DNA from: an uncultured SAR86 cluster bacterium
GTDB lineage: Bacteria; Pseudomonadota; Gammaproteobacteria; Magnimaribacterales; D2472
NCBI GenBank assembly: GCA_902558095.1
Contig: CACECP010000003.1
Coordinates: 1-64,000 of the forward strand
DNA length: 64,000 nt
Direction of reading: 5' to 3'
Shown here: one piece after another, positions 60,068 through 64,000 of the stretch
Layout: every line of letters begins with the position of its first letter
Position numbering within the stretch: position 1 is the first letter of the stretch
Translations under genes and position numbers: made by a program
The notes under the pieces: generated by a model
Seen by the model: the letters and a program-made list of their open reading frames with translations, nothing else
Told to the model about the DNA's origin: nothing
Databases searched by the model: none

Positions 60068-62938
60068 ATGGAAATACAACAACAAGAAGAAAACAAAAAG
60101 CCAAATCAAGCAATAGCTGAAATAGAAAGCACTGCTCCGGGTAAACTAAGAGTCATAAAAAGAAATGGAAAAGTTGTTCCTTTTGAAGACGATAAAATTA
60201 AAGTCGCTATAACAAAAGCATTTTTGGCGATTGAGTCTGGTAATGCAGCTGCAAGTGAAAGAATTCATAAAAAAGTTTCAAAACTTACTGAAAATGTTAT
60301 AGAGGTCTTCAAAAGAAGAATGCCTTCAGGTGGAACCCTTCATATTGAAGAAATTCAAGATCAAGTAGAGCTTCAACTAATGAGATCAGAAGAATTAGAT
60401 GTTGCGAAATGTTACATCTTATATAGAGCAGAAAGGTCCCAAGAAAGAAAGAAAGACATGCCAGATATTGATATTTCTAACGCACCAAGTATTAATATAA
60501 CCAAAAATGATGGTTCTGTTGTGCCATTAGATGTTGAGAAGCTGGCTGGATTAATAAATGATGCATGCGAAAATCTAGAGGAAGTTGCAGTTAATGAGGT
60601 TCTAGATGAGGCACTGAAAAACTTATATGACGGTGTTTCAATTGCTGATATGAGAACAAGTTTGGTTATGTCTGCAAGAACAAAGGTTGAAAAAGAGCCA
60701 AATTACTCATTTGTCACAGCTAGAATATTAATGGATCAAATTAGAAGTGAAGCATTGAACTTTCTTGGTGTTGCAGAAGAGTCTACCTATCAAGAGATGG
60801 AATCAAACTATCCAAAAGCATTTAAAGCATATATAGATAAAGGCATTGAATTAGATATATTAGATCCAGAGCTCAAAAACTATGATCTTGATAAGCTATC
60901 TAAAGCGATTGATTACACAAGAGATAATCAGTTTACATACTTGGGATTACAAACGCTTTATGATAGATACTTCATTCATTGTGACGATGTAAGATATGAA
61001 TTGCCTCAGGTTTTCTTCATGAGGGTATCTATGGGTCTTGCTCTTGAAGAAGACAATAGAGAAGAAAGAGCAATTGAGTTCTATAAATTATTATCAAGTT
61101 TTGATTATATGAGCTCTACTCCAACATTATTTAATTCAGGTACTAAGAGGCCTCAACTCTCTTCATGTTATTTAACAACCATTCCTGATGATTTAGATGG
61201 AATTTTTTCTGCAATGAAGGATAACGCTTTGCTGTCAAAGTGGGCTGGTGGATTAGGCAACGACTGGACGCCTGTAAGAGCAATGAATTCCTATATCAAA
61301 GGAACAAATGGAAAAAGCCAGGGTGTTGTTCCGTTTTTAAAAGTTGCTAATGACACTGCTGTTGCAGTTAATCAGGGCGGAAAAAGAAAAGGAGCAATGT
61401 GTGGTTATCTTGAAACATGGCATCTGGATATAGAAGAGTTTTTAGATTTAAGAAAAAATACAGGAGATGAGAGAAGAAGAACTCACGATATGAACACAGC
61501 AAATTGGGTGCCTGACTTATTTATGAAAAGAGTTGAACAAGATAAGAATTGGACTCTCTTCTCCCCCGGAGAAGCTCCCGATCTTCATGACCTAGTTGGA
61601 AAAGCTTTTGAAGAAAAATACGAAGAATATGAAAGAAAGGCAGCTAATGGTGAAATGGATCAATTTAAATCAATTCCAGCAAAAGAATTATGGAGAAAGA
61701 TGTTAACAATGCTTTTTGAAACAGGACATCCGTGGATAACATTCAAGGATTCATGTAATTTAAGGTCACCGCAGCAGCATGCTGGGGTAATACATTCATC
61801 GAACCTATGTACTGAAATTACATTAAATACAAGTGCAGATAATGAAATTGCTGTATGTAATCTTGGTTCTGTAAATCTTGCTAACCACATGCATGATGGA
61901 AAACTGGATGAAGAAAAAGTCAAACAAACCGTTTCAACTGCGATTAGGATGCTTGATAACGTAATAAACATTAATTATTACTCTGTTGATACAGCAAAAA
62001 ATTCAAACTTTAAGCATAGACCTATCGGACTTGGTCTAATGGGGTTTCAAGATGCCTTATACCTTCAAAATATTCCATACTGCAGTGATGAAGCAATTCA
62101 ATTTGCTGATACAAGTATGGAATTAATAAGCTATAACGCTATTCTTGCGTCAACAGAATTGGCAAAAGAAAGAGGAGCCTACGAATCATTTGATGGATCT
62201 TTATGGAGCAAAGGAATACTCCCAAAAGACTCAATTCAGATTCTTGAAGATAATAGAGGAAAGGATTATTTAAATGTCGATAAGTCAGAAACTTTGGACT
62301 GGGAAGCTTTAAGAAAAAAAGTTATGAAAGATGGCATGAGAAACTCAAATGTTATGGCAATAGCACCAACAGCAACAATATCAAATATAACTGGTGTTAC
62401 TCAATCAATTGAACCGACCTATCAAAACCTTTATGTTAAATCGAACCTATCTGGAGAATTTACAATTGTGAATCCACATTTGGTTAGAAAACTAAAAGAG
62501 ATGGATCTTTGGGATGATGTAATGATAAATGACCTTAAATATTTTGAAGGTAGTCTTTCAGAAATATCAAGAATACCAGATGATATTAAAAAATTATTCT
62601 CTACAGCGTTTGAGGTTGAGCCAAGATATATTGTTGAATCAGCCAGCAGAAGGCAGAAGTGGATTGATCAAGCTCAATCATTAAATCTTTATATTGGAAA
62701 TGCTGATGGTAAAAAGCTCGATATTACTTATAGAATGGCCTGGTATTCAGGTTTAAAAACAACCTATTATCTAAGATCAATAGCTGCAACATCAACAGAG
62801 AAATCAACAGTACAACAGGGAAAACTTAATGCAGTAAGTTCTGATGCAAGTCAGGATTCAACTGAGGAATTAGGGGCACCAGCGCCTATTCCGGACGCGT
62901 GCTCACTGGATGATCCAGATTGTGAGGCATGTCAATAA
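60068..62938 (+). CDS. nrdA: Ribonucleotide reductase class Ia, alpha subunit
   Basis: Large subunit that reduces ribonucleoside diphosphates. 956 residues from ATG 60068 with GGGGA upstream; the longer reading starts inside the promoter. Two ATP-cone-like regions at the N-terminus ([23 protein letters not shown], then [24 protein letters not shown]) resemble P. aeruginosa NrdA, where one or both bind dATP. Active-site parts: [11 protein letters not shown] (Cys), SSNLCTEI (Asn/Cys/Glu), [11 protein letters not shown] (Cys), [16 protein letters not shown]. The tail DPDCEACQ carries the shuttle CxxC. 19 bases before nrdB. Confidence 0.96.
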   Translation: MEIQQQEENKKPNQAIAEIESTAPGKLRVIKRNGKVVPFEDDKIKVAITKAFLAIESGNAAASERIHKKVSKLTENVIEVFKRRMPSGGTLHIEEIQDQVELQLMRSEELDVAKCYILYRAERSQERKKDMPDIDISNAPSINITKNDGSVVPLDVEKLAGLINDACENLEEVAVNEVLDEALKNLYDGVSIADMRTSLVMSARTKVEKEPNYSFVTARILMDQIRSEALNFLGVAEESTYQEMESNYPKAFKAYIDKGIELDILDPELKNYDLDKLSKAIDYTRDNQFTYLGLQTLYDRYFIHCDDVRYELPQVFFMRVSMGLALEEDNREERAIEFYKLLSSFDYMSSTPTLFNSGTKRPQLSSCYLTTIPDDLDGIFSAMKDNALLSKWAGGLGNDWTPVRAMNSYIKGTNGKSQGVVPFLKVANDTAVAVNQGGKRKGAMCGYLETWHLDIEEFLDLRKNTGDERRRTHDMNTANWVPDLFMKRVEQDKNWTLFSPGEAPDLHDLVGKAFEEKYEEYERKAANGEMDQFKSIPAKELWRKMLTMLFETGHPWITFKDSCNLRSPQQHAGVIHSSNLCTEITLNTSADNEIAVCNLGSVNLANHMHDGKLDEEKVKQTVSTAIRMLDNVININYYSVDTAKNSNFKHRPIGLGLMGFQDALYLQNIPYCSDEAIQFADTSMELISYNAILASTELAKERGAYESFDGSLWSKGILPKDSIQILEDNRGKDYLNVDKSETLDWEALRKKVMKDGMRNSNVMAIAPTATISNITGVTQSIEPTYQNLYVKSNLSGEFTIVNPHLVRKLKEMDLWDDVMINDLKYFEGSLSEISRIPDDIKKLFSTAFEVEPRYIVESASRRQKWIDQAQSLNLYIGNADGKKLDITYRMAWYSGLKTTYYLRSIAATSTEKSTVQQGKLNAVSSDASQDSTEELGAPAPIPDACSLDDPDCEACQ

Positions 62939-62957
62939 ATTTTATGGAGAAATAAAT

Positions 62958-64000
62958 ATGTTAAATTGGGATGAATACGGAAAAGAAGAAAATTCAGCTC
63001 CACCGGTAACACCGGAAGTTAAAAAAGAAACAACTGCACCAAAAGCAGAAGCACAACAATCAGAACCTCCTCAGCCAGCTGAGACAGCAGTACCTACTAA
63101 GTCATCAGATATTAGTGAAGGATCTAGAGCAGCGGCGGCAAGAGAAGCTGTTAAAAATCTAGATGAAACAGCTGGCATGGAGGAACTTGATGAAATGATG
63201 GCAAACGCTGGTCGAGTTCAAGTTGATCAAAAAATGATGATCAATTGTAAAGCAGATCTTAATCAACTAGTGCCATTCAAATACGACTGGGCTTGGCAAA
63301 AGTATCTTGATGGGAGTGCTAATCACTGGATGCCACAAGAAATTAATATGACAAATGATATTGTTTTGTGGAAATCTGAAGATGGCTTAACTGAAGACGA
63401 AAGAGTTATTGTGAAAAGAAATCTTGGTTTTTTCTCAACTGCAGACTCGCTTGTTGCAAATAACCTTGTTCTTGCTTTGTATAGATTAATTACTAATCCA
63501 GAATGTAGACAATATATCCTAAGACAAAGTCTTGAAGAAGCTATACATACACATGCATATCAATACTGTATTGAATCGTTAGGCATGGATGAAGGTGAAA
63601 TATTTAATATGTATAGAGAAATTCCATGTGTTGCTAGAAAAGCCTCATGGGGTCTAAAGTATACGCAAGAGATATCAGATCCTGATTTCAAAACAGGAAC
63701 TGAGGAAACAGATAAGCAACTACTGAAGAATCTTATTGCATTCTATTGTGTGTTAGAGGGTATCTTCTTTTATTGTGGATTTACTCAGATACTATCAATG
63801 GGAAGAAGAAATAAAATGACAGGTACAGCAGAACAGTTCCAGTACATTTTAAGAGACGAATCCATGCATGTTAATTTTGGTATTGATGTTATTAATCAAA
63901 TTAAAATTGAAAATCCACATTTATGGGACGATGAAATGAAATCTGAAGCTGCGCAGATGATTTTAGAAGGCACCGAGCTAGAAATTCAATATGCAAGAGA
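62958..64000 (+). CDS. nrdB: Ribonucleotide reductase class Ia, beta subunit (3' end missing)
   Basis: The small subunit that carries the di-iron centre and tyrosyl radical. Reading from ATG 62958, preceded by GGAGAAATAA, 347 codons run to the end of the window with no stop. After a low-complexity, Pro/Ala/Glu-rich N-terminus of about 75 residues, the sequence is Nrd[32 protein letters not shown] (metal Asp), [11 protein letters not shown] (metal Glu and His, radical Tyr), [16 protein letters not shown] (Glu) and [15 protein letters not shown] (Glu, His). It closely resembles Pseudomonas NrdB. About 70 codons are missing. Confidence 0.95.
   Translation, partial: MLNWDEYGKEENSAPPVTPEVKKETTAPKAEAQQSEPPQPAETAVPTKSSDISEGSRAAAAREAVKNLDETAGMEELDEMMANAGRVQVDQKMMINCKADLNQLVPFKYDWAWQKYLDGSANHWMPQEINMTNDIVLWKSEDGLTEDERVIVKRNLGFFSTADSLVANNLVLALYRLITNPECRQYILRQSLEEAIHTHAYQYCIESLGMDEGEIFNMYREIPCVARKASWGLKYTQEISDPDFKTGTEETDKQLLKNLIAFYCVLEGIFFYCGFTQILSMGRRNKMTGTAEQFQYILRDESMHVNFGIDVINQIKIENPHLWDDEMKSEAAQMILEGTELEIQYAR

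Overview
The window is A+T-rich, roughly one third G+C by eye, and gammaproteobacterial. The order rpoE-anti-sigma-degQ-lepA-lepB-rnc-era-recO-acpS, the block queA-tgt-yajC-secD-secF, the divergent pair sdhE/ygfZ and a Pseudomonas-like nrdAB all point there. Low G+C, tight packing, many lipoproteins with Cys-polyGly N-termini, a large TonB-dependent receptor and many small secreted alpha/beta proteins suggest a streamlined marine heterotroph of the SAR86 type. That placement is inference. No IS element, prophage block, CRISPR array or rRNA gene was seen, and no gene-free stretch exceeds 300 bases.

Region 1 (1-8.1 kb): an indoleamine dioxygenase-like gene, then on the minus strand DUF1330, malate synthase G, an FAD monooxygenase, three secreted alpha/beta-barrel-like proteins, a secreted PHB-depolymerase-type esterase and tRNA-Gly(GCC). 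Region 2 (8.1-14 kb): an M64-type metallopeptidase lipoprotein with a companion gene resembling the M64 N-terminal domain, then a 1057-residue TonB-dependent receptor behind a clear sigma-70 promoter. Region 3 (14-24.8 kb): patatin, rhodanese, GMC oxidoreductase, a steroid 5-alpha-reductase homologue, an extended SDR, alanine dehydrogenase, several NTF2-like or alpha/beta-barrel proteins, an RRM protein, small envelope proteins and a PhoD-like phosphoesterase. The oxidoreductases could form a sterol or polycyclic-lipid pathway, but this is unproven.

Region 4 (24.9-31.1 kb): a very large lipoprotein paired with a probable outer-membrane barrel, an NTF2-like protein, then a GIY-YIG nuclease gene beside a TGTTTCCA repeat cluster and the 3' end of tRNA-Glu. 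This last part looks like an insertion hotspot or remnant. Region 5 (31.2-42.1 kb): trmJ, a SuhB homologue missing catalytic residues, secF-secD-yajC-tgt-queA (Tgt lacks two zinc cysteines), tRNA-Leu(CAA), an FG-GAP lipoprotein, and a cupredoxin-like lipoprotein behind a TTGACA promoter and a structured leader.

Region 6 (42.1-54.7 kb) is one long minus-strand housekeeping run. Upstream to downstream it reads sdhE, rpoE, anti-sigma factor, degQ, lepA, lepB, rnc, era, recO, acpS, adk, a shortened tsaB, uppP, rsmJ, a gamma-butyrobetaine dioxygenase-like gene, a TIGR03643-type gene and a small unknown. It covers envelope stress, secretion, rRNA processing, tRNA modification, lipid carrier recycling and CoA/acyl-carrier chemistry. 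Region 7 (54.7-64 kb): ygfZ, ung, serA, an orphan ABC ATPase, glpK and nrdA-nrdB (nrdB runs off the end). DnaA-box-like sites occur upstream of ung and upstream of nrdA, the latter with two NrdR-like boxes one helical phase apart.
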